From assembly GCA_017998025.1 (NCBI GenBank), contig JAGODW010000052.1, positions 1-8,307 on the forward strand: a DNA stretch of 8,307 bases, given 5' to 3'. The notes below the pieces were generated by a model. It ran no database searches and was not told where the DNA came from. It saw nothing but the letters and a program-made list of their open reading frames with translations. The DNA comes from Spirochaetales bacterium. Its GTDB lineage: Bacteria; Spirochaetota; Spirochaetia; DTKZ01. This document shows, piece by piece, positions 1 through 6,754 of this stretch (positions are counted from its first letter, which is position 1; each line of letters begins with the position of its first letter). The position numbers were made by a program, and so were the translations under genes.

Positions 1-1
1 G

Positions 2-373
2 CTCTCCACTACAGGAACCCGCAGGTCCAGCGTGTACCGGAATCTATTAGAGCGAAAGGGATTTAGGGTTTTAGAGGTTCCGGAAGAACAGCAGAACGAA
101 GTGCAGGAAGCGATCTATGATCCGGTCTGGGGAATCAAAGCAAAAAGCCCTGTATCGGAACGTGCCCGGAGGCAGGTTCTCCGGCTGATCGAAGTTCTTC
201 GGCATCAGGGTGCGGAGGCGGTTGTTTTAGGCTGTACCGAACTGCCTTTGGCTGTACCAGAGCATGACGTAGAGGGAATGCTCCTGGTAGATCCTATGGT
301 AGCATTGGCCCGGGCACTGGTGAAGGAAGCGGCTCCGGAGCGGTTAGCTCCGTGGAAAAATTCGCCGAGGTAG
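2..373 (+). CDS. Aspartate/glutamate racemase family protein, 3' part only
   Basis: This is the C-terminal part (about 123 residues) of a cofactor-independent amino-acid racemase. The reading frame is open to the left edge, so the true start is upstream and the GTG at 32 is internal. Two landmarks of the aspartate racemase family are visible: a glycine/threonine loop (LLSTTGT-like, at the very start) and the motif GCTEL, whose cysteine (codon 233-235) is the second of the two catalytic thiols known for the family. The first thiol would lie outside the window. The tail (a VDPM motif, then a helix) also fits aspartate racemase. The family interconverts L- and D-aspartate or related amino acids in the cytoplasm without pyridoxal phosphate; substrate cannot be fixed from this fragment. 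It ends 12 bp before the glutamate dehydrogenase, so the two are probably one operon. Family assignment is firm; Asp versus Glu preference is open. Confidence 0.85.
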   Translation, partial: LSTTGTRRSSVYRNLLERKGFRVLEVPEEQQNEVQEAIYDPVWGIKAKSPVSERARRQVLRLIEVLRHQGAEAVVLGCTELPLAVPEHDVEGMLLVDPMVALARALVKEAAPERLAPWKNSPR

Positions 374-385
374 AGGAATACTTGT

Positions 386-3250
386 ATGAAAAGCTTAAAC
401 GATCTTGCAAAACGGTCCGAACTATCTTTGGACCGGTTAGTACGGATTGAGGAGTATATCTTAAATACCGGCTACATGTCTCCAGAGAAGGTCCGCGCGG
501 AATTGGAATGGTTCGTTATCGATCTAGGGATTGACGCCTATTACTTTCGTACCACTTCCGATACAGAAATTGCAAAACATCTGATTGCCCTGAGTGCCTC
601 AGAACTGATTACCCATCACGGAGGAGAAGGTGGCGGCATTCAGCTCATGAGCGAGCGGGAGGATCATGCAGTTTACATCATTGAAGATCAGCCGGAAAAA
701 ATGCTGGAATTAGAGTACCGTATTGAGGCAAAGTATGGGAAATACCACCTGGAAAGCTACATTACCCGGGAGACGCACCGGGGAAAGCCCCTCCGGTTCT
801 ATGTTTTAACCCGCCCCCAGTTTAAAAACGTTCCGAAAGGAGCTATCCCGAGAACTTTCGAGGAAGCTGCGAGCGACGTATTCCTCGCACAGGCTGTTCC
901 AGAGACAATAACCCGTTACAAGTCTCTCTGGGAAGAAATGAATGGTCGGGAGACCCCCTGTGTCTCTGTCTCGTACAAAAATGAAACAGACGAAACCCGG
1001 ATTATGATCGGGTTGAAAGGAAGAGAGTACTGGGAAATATTTACCACCTTTTCTCATCTTTTACAGACCTACGGCTTAAAGGTACGGCGCAAGTACGCGG
1101 AGCCGTTCTGCGATGATAAACGGATTGCCAGTTTTTACTTTCCACGGCTTCCGGAAGAAACCATTGAAGGGCTTAAACGGGACCTGAATGTGACCTTGAT
1201 GATTCCCAGAGGACCCATTGGAGATTTGTTCCGGGAGGGAGCGTGTTCGCCTCAGCAAACGATGTATGCCATTTCTGCAGCATCATTCACTCATCAGTTT
1301 ATTTCACTTTTAACAGAAGAATATTTATCCTTGCAACGGGCTTTGAAAGATCAACCGGAGGCTCGAGGAATCGTAGATAATCTAAAACTTCGTCTAATCA
1401 AGGATACGTACTCCACTCCGCGAATAGCTGCAACAGTCAGGAACCACCTGCAGATTGTGAAACTCCTCTATCAGCACTTTGAGGCTCGATTCAACGGCTC
1501 AGACGAAGAAACCTTAAAGAATCTGGAAGAGCAAATCTCCCGTTCTATCGAACGAGAGGTACCTTACAACAAGGACCGGGAGATATGCAAGTTTTTTCTG
1601 CAGTTTAATAAAGCGGTAGATCGGACGAATTTTTACAATCTTGAGAAGAGCTGTACGGTCTACCGTATTCATCCTGAGGTACTGGACCCGGTGGATTATC
1701 CAGAACGGCCGTATGGGTTGTTTTTTCTCGTGGGGCATGACTTTTTAGGATTTCATATGCGATTTCGGGAAATCGCCCGGGGAGGAATCCGGATCGTTCG
1801 ATCACGATCCGTCGATGTCTATGCTCACAATATCGATACGATTTTCACAGAAAATTACAACCTTGCCTGGACCCAGCAGCGGAAAAATAAGGATATCCCT
1901 GAAGGAGGGGCTAAAGGGACGATCCTCTTGAACCTGGAAAGTCAGAATATGGCCGAGAGAGCGTTCAAAGATTACGTGGATGGTTTGTTGGATCTACTGC
2001 TGGCAAAGGACGCTTCCGGTGAGACAATAGTCCGGGAAATACTGTTCCTGGGTCCGGATGAGGGAACGGCAGGCCTTATGGACTGGGCTTCCCTCCATGC
2101 GGAAAAACGGGGATACCCGTTCTGGAAAGCGTTTAGTACCGGGAAAGCTCCAGAGCAGGGAGGAGTGCCGCATGATCTGTATGGGATGACCACGCAGGGA
2201 GTCCATCAGTATGTACTGGGTGTGCTGGAAAAAATGGGCCTTAAGGAAGAGGAGATCACCAAGATCCAGACAGGCGGACCGGACGGGGATCTGGGAAGCA
2301 ACGAGATCCGCTTCTCCCGGGACAGAACCCTTGCCGTGGTGGATGGAAGCGGGGTGTTGTACGATCCGAAGGGAATAAATCGAAAAGAATTGATGCGATT
2401 GGTAGAAAAACGGGTTATGGTAGAGGAGTTTGATCGATCGAAACTGTCAAAGGATGGATTCTTTGTTTCTATAAATGATCGGGATGTACAACTTCCCAAT
2501 GGCGAGATAATAGCCAATGGAGAGGAGTTCCGAAATATCTTTCATCTAACAAACTATGCACGTGCGGATCTTTTTGTCCCCTGCGGAGGAAGGCCCGGGG
2601 CAATAAATATTGGGAATTGGAAGATGCTTCTGGATTCGGAGGGAAAACCGAAATTCCGATTTATTGTGGAAGGGGCGAATCTCTTTATTACAGAAGATGC
2701 CCGGCTACGGCTGGAAGAACGGGGTGTAGTGGTACTAAAGGATGCTTCCACCAATAAGGGAGGAGTAACCTCTTCCTCTTTCGAAGTATATGCATCCCTC
2801 GCTTTTACAGACGACGAGTTCGACCAGCACCTAAGAGTACAGGATGGGAATAATCCATTGTTCAGGCAGGCCTATGTAGACGCTATCATCCAGAGGATCA
2901 AAGAGAATGCCCGATTAGAGTTCGAACTTTTATGGAAAGAATGGAAGCAGACGGGAACTCCGTTAACAGTATTGTCCAATCGGGTAAGTGAAAAAATAAA
3001 CAAGATCACCGATGCAGTACGGGAATCCTCCCTGGTACAAAATTCGAAAATCGTTCAGAAGGTGATAGAAATCTATACCCTGGCTCCTCTCCTGGAGCTT
3101 CTCGGGGTAGAGCGAATTCTGGAACGGGTTCCGTCGCCGTACATTGCGGCTATAACCGCTACCAAGATTGCTACGGATTATGTGTATTCCCGGGGTCTGC
3201 AGGCAAATGAAGTAGATTTCGCAGATTTTATCTCTGCCCTGAAGGGGTAA
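386..3250 (+). CDS. NAD-type glutamate dehydrogenase, large single-chain form
   Basis: A 954-residue cytoplasmic enzyme expected to convert glutamate to 2-oxoglutarate and ammonium with NAD. About 430-450 N-terminal residues form a poorly conserved regulatory part; residues ~190-265 alternate strands and helices like an ACT domain (inference). The catalytic half has the glutamate/leucine dehydrogenase landmarks: the substrate lysine in EGGAKGT (K510), GPDEGT (556-561), the glycine-rich GGPDGDLGSNE of the nucleotide-binding domain (630-640), VEGANLF (761-767) and the TSSSFEV segment (795-801). Length and these motifs resemble the ~115-kDa GDH2-type rather than the ~450-residue hexameric or ~1600-residue bacterial enzymes. 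The ATG is preceded by AGAGGA at 372-377, about 8 bases away, which supports this start. It follows the racemase after 12 bp and converges on the phosphofructokinase gene. The 68 bp after its stop contain no clear T-tailed terminator. Confidence 0.88.
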   Translation: MKSLNDLAKRSELSLDRLVRIEEYILNTGYMSPEKVRAELEWFVIDLGIDAYYFRTTSDTEIAKHLIALSASELITHHGGEGGGIQLMSEREDHAVYIIEDQPEKMLELEYRIEAKYGKYHLESYITRETHRGKPLRFYVLTRPQFKNVPKGAIPRTFEEAASDVFLAQAVPETITRYKSLWEEMNGRETPCVSVSYKNETDETRIMIGLKGREYWEIFTTFSHLLQTYGLKVRRKYAEPFCDDKRIASFYFPRLPEETIEGLKRDLNVTLMIPRGPIGDLFREGACSPQQTMYAISAASFTHQFISLLTEEYLSLQRALKDQPEARGIVDNLKLRLIKDTYSTPRIAATVRNHLQIVKLLYQHFEARFNGSDEETLKNLEEQISRSIEREVPYNKDREICKFFLQFNKAVDRTNFYNLEKSCTVYRIHPEVLDPVDYPERPYGLFFLVGHDFLGFHMRFREIARGGIRIVRSRSVDVYAHNIDTIFTENYNLAWTQQRKNKDIPEGGAKGTILLNLESQNMAERAFKDYVDGLLDLLLAKDASGETIVREILFLGPDEGTAGLMDWASLHAEKRGYPFWKAFSTGKAPEQGGVPHDLYGMTTQGVHQYVLGVLEKMGLKEEEITKIQTGGPDGDLGSNEIRFSRDRTLAVVDGSGVLYDPKGINRKELMRLVEKRVMVEEFDRSKLSKDGFFVSINDRDVQLPNGEIIANGEEFRNIFHLTNYARADLFVPCGGRPGAINIGNWKMLLDSEGKPKFRFIVEGANLFITEDARLRLEERGVVVLKDASTNKGGVTSSSFEVYASLAFTDDEFDQHLRVQDGNNPLFRQAYVDAIIQRIKENARLEFELLWKEWKQTGTPLTVLSNRVSEKINKITDAVRESSLVQNSKIVQKVIEIYTLAPLLELLGVERILERVPSPYIAAITATKIATDYVYSRGLQANEVDFADFISALKG

Positions 3251-3318
3251 AACCTGGGCTCCGGTGCATAACTCGAGGGTCGTTTCGTTCCCGTCCTGGT
3301 GGTTTTGCCGGAACCTGT

Positions 3319-4551
3319 TTAAAGGGGAATCAGGTGTAGAGAAGGATAGAGGGGGAATCCGTTCTTAAGGGAAACAGGAACCTCTCCCTGGATCAGAGGT
3401 TCTACGTAGTGGAGAAACTGGGGGGAAGGAAAAAATCCTTCCCCATCGATGAAATCTCCCGGAACGTACCGATCTACATTCGCTACCGCAGAAAGTTCTA
3501 TTTTTCCCGGCTGTACCGAATAGGAAGGGCCCTGGATCCGATTTATTGTTACCATAAAGCCCGAAAGCTCTTCCTCTACAGCCATCCGTACCGCCGCTTC
3601 CCCGCACATTCGTGCTTCGTACAAATCTACCCGGGAGGCCATATGAACCGCTGCTTGCTGGCAGATATCGGGTTTTATCCACCGGGTCTTTAGGTGCAGG
3701 TTGGTTTCGATCAGATGCTTGAGGGTTATAGGTACATCCCCCAGAAGAGGATGACCAAAGGCATCCATCGATAAGCCGTCGTAGCGGGCGGTAAGGTAAG
3801 TTCCCTCTGCATCCCGCAACCCTTCTCCGGTAACGATAAAAACACCTCCAACGGTTTCATATACAGATTTTACCTTTTCCAGGAATCGTTTTTCTTCAAA
3901 CGGAACTTCCGGAAACAGTACAATATGGGGAGCTTCCCGGGGATTCCTCCGGGCAAGACCACAGGCTCCTGCAAGCCATCCTGCATTCCTTCCTACCGTA
4001 ACCAGGATCGTTACTGGCTCTGCTGTATACATGCTCTCCGTATGGATCCCTGCTTCTACCACGGAAGTAATCAGGTACTTTGCACAGCTTCCAAAACCGG
4101 GGCAATGATCTGTGCCATAGAGGTCGTTGTCGATCGTTTTCGGGATTCCGATTACCTTGAGGTCCCACCCGATCTTTTGTGCTGCCGTGTGCACCTTCCA
4201 GGCAGTATCCATCGAATCGTTTCCCCCGATGTAGAAAAAATAGCGGATATCGTACTTCTTAAACAATGCGAAGGTTTTCTGGATATCGGGGGCATCCGGT
4301 TCCGCTGACTGTATTCTGTATCGACAACCCCCCAGTAAAGCGCCGGGACGAAACTGTATTGCCTCTACAGCTCGCTCATCCTCTGCGAATAGGTCCACGA
4401 TTTGTTCCTTCAGAATTCCTTCAATACCATTCAATGCTCCGAATAAACGGGGGATCTCCATACGTCTTGCTTCCTGAATCACTCCGACAAGACTTGCGTT
4501 GATTACCGAGGTGGGACCTCCTGCTTGTCCTACAATTGCATTTCCCTTCAT
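3319..4551 (-). CDS. pfp: 6-phosphofructokinase, probably pyrophosphate-dependent
   Basis: A 410-residue cytoplasmic glycolytic enzyme that phosphorylates fructose 6-phosphate at carbon 1. The N-terminal GGPT loop (11-14) and GGNDSMDT (109-116) form the phosphoryl-donor site. PKTIDND (137-143) holds the catalytic aspartate D141, with VGR (186-188), GEG (242-244) and a late substrate-binding segment around R307. Two positions decide the donor. D112 replaces the glycine of ATP enzymes (E. coli G104), and K138 replaces E. coli G124; both are the established signature of PPi-using enzymes, where the reaction is reversible. N111 stands where E. coli has the Mg-binding D103. At 410 residues it is longer than the ~320-residue ATP enzymes. 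The start is supported by AGGGAG about 6 bases upstream (complement of 4558-4563). It lies 34 bp after the hydrolase gene on the same strand with no visible promoter between, so co-transcription is likely. Donor specificity is inferred from motifs. Confidence 0.9.
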   Translation of the reverse strand: MKGNAIVGQAGGPTSVINASLVGVIQEARRMEIPRLFGALNGIEGILKEQIVDLFAEDERAVEAIQFRPGALLGGCRYRIQSAEPDAPDIQKTFALFKKYDIRYFFYIGGNDSMDTAWKVHTAAQKIGWDLKVIGIPKTIDNDLYGTDHCPGFGSCAKYLITSVVEAGIHTESMYTAEPVTILVTVGRNAGWLAGACGLARRNPREAPHIVLFPEVPFEEKRFLEKVKSVYETVGGVFIVTGEGLRDAEGTYLTARYDGLSMDAFGHPLLGDVPITLKHLIETNLHLKTRWIKPDICQQAAVHMASRVDLYEARMCGEAAVRMAVEEELSGFMVTINRIQGPSYSVQPGKIELSAVANVDRYVPGDFIDGEGFFPSPQFLHYVEPLIQGEVPVSLKNGFPLYPSLHLIPL

Positions 4552-4585
4552 GGTTTTCTCCCTTTCCTTTCAGTATTCTGCTAAC

Positions 4586-5587
4586 TTAGAGCACACTTCG
4601 TACTTCAAAAAGGGATTCTTCAGACTGCTGTGAAAAGACAATCGCTTTACGAAGTACTGAGCCGTTTGTGTACGGCGCAAGCTGTACTGCATCGGTAAAA
4701 TGAATCTGGATAGACTCATTTCCCGGGCTTCTTCCTTCAAATAATTTTAGAATATTCGGGTTGGGGCAGTTATCCGTTCGATCGTTCGAAACGCATACCA
4801 CTACGTGGGACGGATGTACTGCCTCTGCAAACCGGGGAGAGGCAGCATCCCCATGGCCATGGTGGGGAAGCTTCAGGATATCGGCTGAAATATCGATCCC
4901 CTTATCCAGTACCGGCTCCCAGTAATAGGCGTATACATCTCCGCCGAGGAGTATGGATCGTTTCCCTGATTTTACCTTTACGATCAGGCTGGTAAGGTTG
5001 ATAAAGGCATCCAGTTCTATCATCGCTTCTATTCTTTCTAAGGGATTCGAAGCGGTACAGGTCCGGGATATGAGTTCACGCTGCCTGGCCCGTAATGAGG
5101 GTGCTTCGGAAAGAATATCTACCCTCCCACCCTCGGGGAGCGATTTATCCAGCTCGGTTTTAGTAATTTCACGGATATCAGTACCCTGCTGGGTAAGGCA
5201 GTCTAAAATACGACCAAAGAATTGAATAGAGCGGTTTAATTTTTTAGCTCCTTCGGGAGCGAAGGAAGGGAGGGGCGGTATCGTTAAGGAGAGACCCGGT
5301 TCCGGCAGATAGTTGCACCAGCACTCTCTTATCGGAAGGTTTTGTACAACAGGGAGAAGGCCTGCCACATGATCCTCGTGGAGATGGGTGATAACCAGAA
5401 CATCGAGTGAGTTTATCTTTTGAGAGCGAAGAAACGCATAGGTCGGGATCCGCTGGGGATGTCCGGTGAAATGTTCCCCTGCGTTTACCCCGCCGTCTAC
5501 CAGGATGCGGAAGGGATGACCTTTTTCTTTCAATTCTATAAGGATTGAATCCCCATAACCTACGTTGATAAAGGTAACGGATACCAT
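4586..5587 (-). CDS. ComEC-like metallo-beta-lactamase-fold hydrolase
   Basis: A 333-residue protein with the metallo-beta-lactamase fold, closest in motif pattern to the soluble hydrolase domain of ComEC/Rec2. Visible in order: a FINVGYGDS opening (6-14), DGG (31-33), the metal-binding THLHEDH (67-73), a long divergent insert (~95-190), GGD (215-217, D217 bridging the metals) and PHHGH (241-245). No membrane segments or signal peptide are seen, so this is a stand-alone cytoplasmic protein, not the DNA-uptake channel. Substrate is unknown; relatives cleave nucleic acids or phosphodiesters. An upstream TTG at 5626 would add 13 residues, but that TTG is part of the -35 box, and the family normally begins about five residues before the FINVG motif, so the ATG at 5587 is chosen. 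No Shine-Dalgarno sequence precedes it (CCCCATT), fitting the near-leaderless transcript predicted from the promoter. Phosphofructokinase follows after 34 bp. Confidence 0.82.
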   Translation of the reverse strand: MVSVTFINVGYGDSILIELKEKGHPFRILVDGGVNAGEHFTGHPQRIPTYAFLRSQKINSLDVLVITHLHEDHVAGLLPVVQNLPIRECWCNYLPEPGLSLTIPPLPSFAPEGAKKLNRSIQFFGRILDCLTQQGTDIREITKTELDKSLPEGGRVDILSEAPSLRARQRELISRTCTASNPLERIEAMIELDAFINLTSLIVKVKSGKRSILLGGDVYAYYWEPVLDKGIDISADILKLPHHGHGDAASPRFAEAVHPSHVVVCVSNDRTDNCPNPNILKLFEGRSPGNESIQIHFTDAVQLAPYTNGSVLRKAIVFSQQSEESLFEVRSVL

Positions 5588-5596
5588 AATGGGGTA

Positions 5597-5626
5597 GTTA
5601 TAAAATACTTGACAGGTCTTTGTCAA
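5597..5626 (-). promoter_or_regulatory. Leftward sigma70-type promoter for the hydrolase/phosphofructokinase pair
   Basis: On the - strand a perfect -35 box TTGACA (5626-5621) is followed after 18 bases by TATAAC (5602-5597), five of six matches to the -10 consensus. Counting six bases past the -10 box puts the predicted first RNA base at 5590 (A), only three bases before the ATG at 5587. The spacer contains the -35 box of the rightward promoter, so the two polymerase sites overlap. Start site is predicted from spacing only. Confidence 0.65.
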
Positions 5627-5637
5627 TGAGTCATAAT
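5609..5637 (+). promoter_or_regulatory. Rightward sigma70-type promoter for the LacI-family regulator and importer genes
   Basis: A perfect -35 box TTGACA (5609-5614), a 17-base spacer and CATAAT (5632-5637, five of six to consensus) make a near-ideal sigma70 promoter. The predicted start is about 5644, in the centre of the LacI-type operator. The resulting leader to the regulator ATG is about 22 bases and lacks a Shine-Dalgarno sequence. The leftward -35 box lies inside this spacer; together they form the inverted repeat TTGACA-6-TGTCAA. Confidence 0.75.
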
Positions 5638-5650
5638 GAAAACGCTTTCA
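5637..5650. promoter_or_regulatory. LacI/GalR-family operator
   Basis: TGAAAACGCTTTCA is a 14-bp near-palindrome: perfect TGAAA/TTTCA arms around a central CG, the hallmark of LacI/GalR/CcpA-family operators, and it also fits the cre consensus TGWAANCGNTNWCA. It begins at the last base of the rightward -10 box and covers the predicted start site, an arrangement that would block transcription when occupied. It lies 15 bp before the LacI-family gene, so autorepression is the simplest reading. Its near edge is about 10 bp behind the leftward -35 box. Confidence 0.82.
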
Positions 5651-5665
5651 AATTGAATCAAAAAA

Positions 5666-6733
5666 ATGAGCAGGATGGACAAAAAACAGGAAAAGGTCAC
5701 GATAGACGTGGTAGCCCGAAAAAGCGGATTTTCCCGGGCTACGGTATCACGGGTGATTAATCGAGACCCTTCAGTGAAGCCCTCGACAGCAGAGAAAATA
5801 CAGAGGGTGATCGATGCACTGGAGTATACTCCGCATATCATGGCCAGTGCCCTTTCCGGCGGTAAAACGAAAACTCTCGGTATTCTCCTCCCGGAGCTGG
5901 CAAATGAATACTATACACTGTTACTGGCAGGAGCCGATGCAACCGCAGAGGAGCATGGGTACAGTCTCCTCATCAAAACCCGAAATGCCGGGAAAAATCT
6001 TCTGGAGTTCATTGAAGGCAAACGGGTAGATGCGTTTATTTTGCGGTATGCAGGACCTTCTTCGTTTGATGAACATTTACTCAAGTATCTGGAGAAGCGG
6101 GAAATCCCGTTTATCCTTATTGGAACTCCTCCCTTTTTGAATAACTACCCCGCGGTGATGATCGATAATACCGGTGGTGCAAGATCAATGGCCTATCACT
6201 ATGCAGCCCATGGATTCAAAAGGATCCTGTTCATTGAAGGCCCGGACTACAGCAGCGATGCCCGTGATCGAGTATACGGATTCAAGATCGGTTTAAGCGA
6301 GAAAGGGATCGACCTGGCAGACCTGATCCTTGTAAAAGGAGATTTTTCTGAGGAATCCGGGTACAGGGCGGCAAAGACGTTTCTTGAGAAAGGGAAGATA
6401 GATGCTGTGTTTGCCACAAACGACAGTATGGCTTTAGGAGTGATCCAGTATTGCCAGGAGCAGGGAATCCGGGTACCGGAAGACATCGCGGTTACAGGTT
6501 TTGACGATACATTTTTTGCTGCACATCTGCAGCCTCCCCTTACCACAATACAGCAACCCATGTACGAGATTGGCGTTGTTGCGGTGTTAAACCTGCTTCG
6601 AATCATGGAACGAGGAAAGGGAACGGAATCCCGGATCATTCTTCCAACCAAATTGATTGTCCGGAGGTCTTGCGGCTGCACAAAGGAGCCAAATTCAAGG
6701 ATGGAAATCAACGGTCCCTCAGGGACTGTATAA
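5666..6733 (+). CDS. LacI-family transcriptional repressor
   Basis: A 355-residue cytoplasmic DNA-binding regulator. The N-terminal helix-turn-helix (~12-31, VTIDVVARKSGFSRATVSRVI) and hinge helix (~55-64, including the usual minor-groove leucine, L63) are typical of the family. A periplasmic-binding-protein-like effector domain follows from ~69: VMIDNTGGA (164-172), R202 in DRVYGF, NDSMALG (252-258), and TGFDD...PPLTTI (277-294). These positions match family members that respond to sugars or sugar derivatives; the actual ligand is not known. The tail ends with a Cys-Gly-Cys (336-338) and ~17 extra residues. ATG 5666 is used, but an in-frame ATG at 5675 is equally possible: neither has a well-placed Shine-Dalgarno, which may keep repressor levels low. 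It is 21 bp upstream of the binding-protein gene on the same strand, so it probably controls that importer and itself through the operator at 5637. Confidence 0.92.
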   Translation: MSRMDKKQEKVTIDVVARKSGFSRATVSRVINRDPSVKPSTAEKIQRVIDALEYTPHIMASALSGGKTKTLGILLPELANEYYTLLLAGADATAEEHGYSLLIKTRNAGKNLLEFIEGKRVDAFILRYAGPSSFDEHLLKYLEKREIPFILIGTPPFLNNYPAVMIDNTGGARSMAYHYAAHGFKRILFIEGPDYSSDARDRVYGFKIGLSEKGIDLADLILVKGDFSEESGYRAAKTFLEKGKIDAVFATNDSMALGVIQYCQEQGIRVPEDIAVTGFDDTFFAAHLQPPLTTIQQPMYEIGVVAVLNLLRIMERGKGTESRIILPTKLIVRRSCGCTKEPNSRMEINGPSGTV

Positions 6734-6734
6734 T
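6711..6734 (+). repeat. Inverted repeat abutting a TATAAT box, ahead of the binding-protein gene
   Basis: The last codons of the regulator gene contain ACGGTCCCTCAGGGACTGT (6711-6729), a 19-bp palindrome centred on C6720 with eight of nine pairs matched; the ninth is a G-T that would wobble in RNA. A perfect TATAAT (6729-6734) shares its last base and spans the regulator stop codon. No recognisable -35 box sits 16-18 bases upstream. It could be an mRNA stem-loop isolating the binding-protein message, or an operator over a weak internal promoter. There is no T-run for termination. Confidence 0.5.
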
Positions 6735-6754
6735 ATCTATAGAGGAGGAGTGCT

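Noticed and set aside
32..373. GTG at 32 as the true start of a short complete gene
   Set aside because: The same frame is open to the left edge and encodes the conserved glycine/threonine loop of aspartate racemases immediately before it, so the gene is cut by the window edge.
1972..2517. Long open frames on the - strand inside the dehydrogenase gene
   Set aside because: They have no recognisable domains, show low-complexity Ser/Arg-rich composition typical of antisense frames, and lie wholly within a well-supported gene.
3251..3318. Possible bidirectional terminator between the convergent dehydrogenase and phosphofructokinase genes
   Set aside because: Only weak stems are visible (for example GTTCC/GGAAC with an 18-base loop, GGTT/AACC with 7), and none has a proper T-run. 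Termination must occur near here but I cannot place it.
3378..3402. Eight-pair perfect hairpin GAACCTCT/AGAGGTTC with a 9-base loop
   Set aside because: It lies inside the phosphofructokinase coding sequence and has no T-rich tail on either strand. The codons it spans encode an ordinary C-terminal segment, so chance is the simpler explanation.
5588..5626. TTG at 5626 as the start of the hydrolase
   Set aside because: It coincides with a perfect -35 box, would have to be transcribed from further upstream, and adds residues not typical of the family before the FINVG strand.
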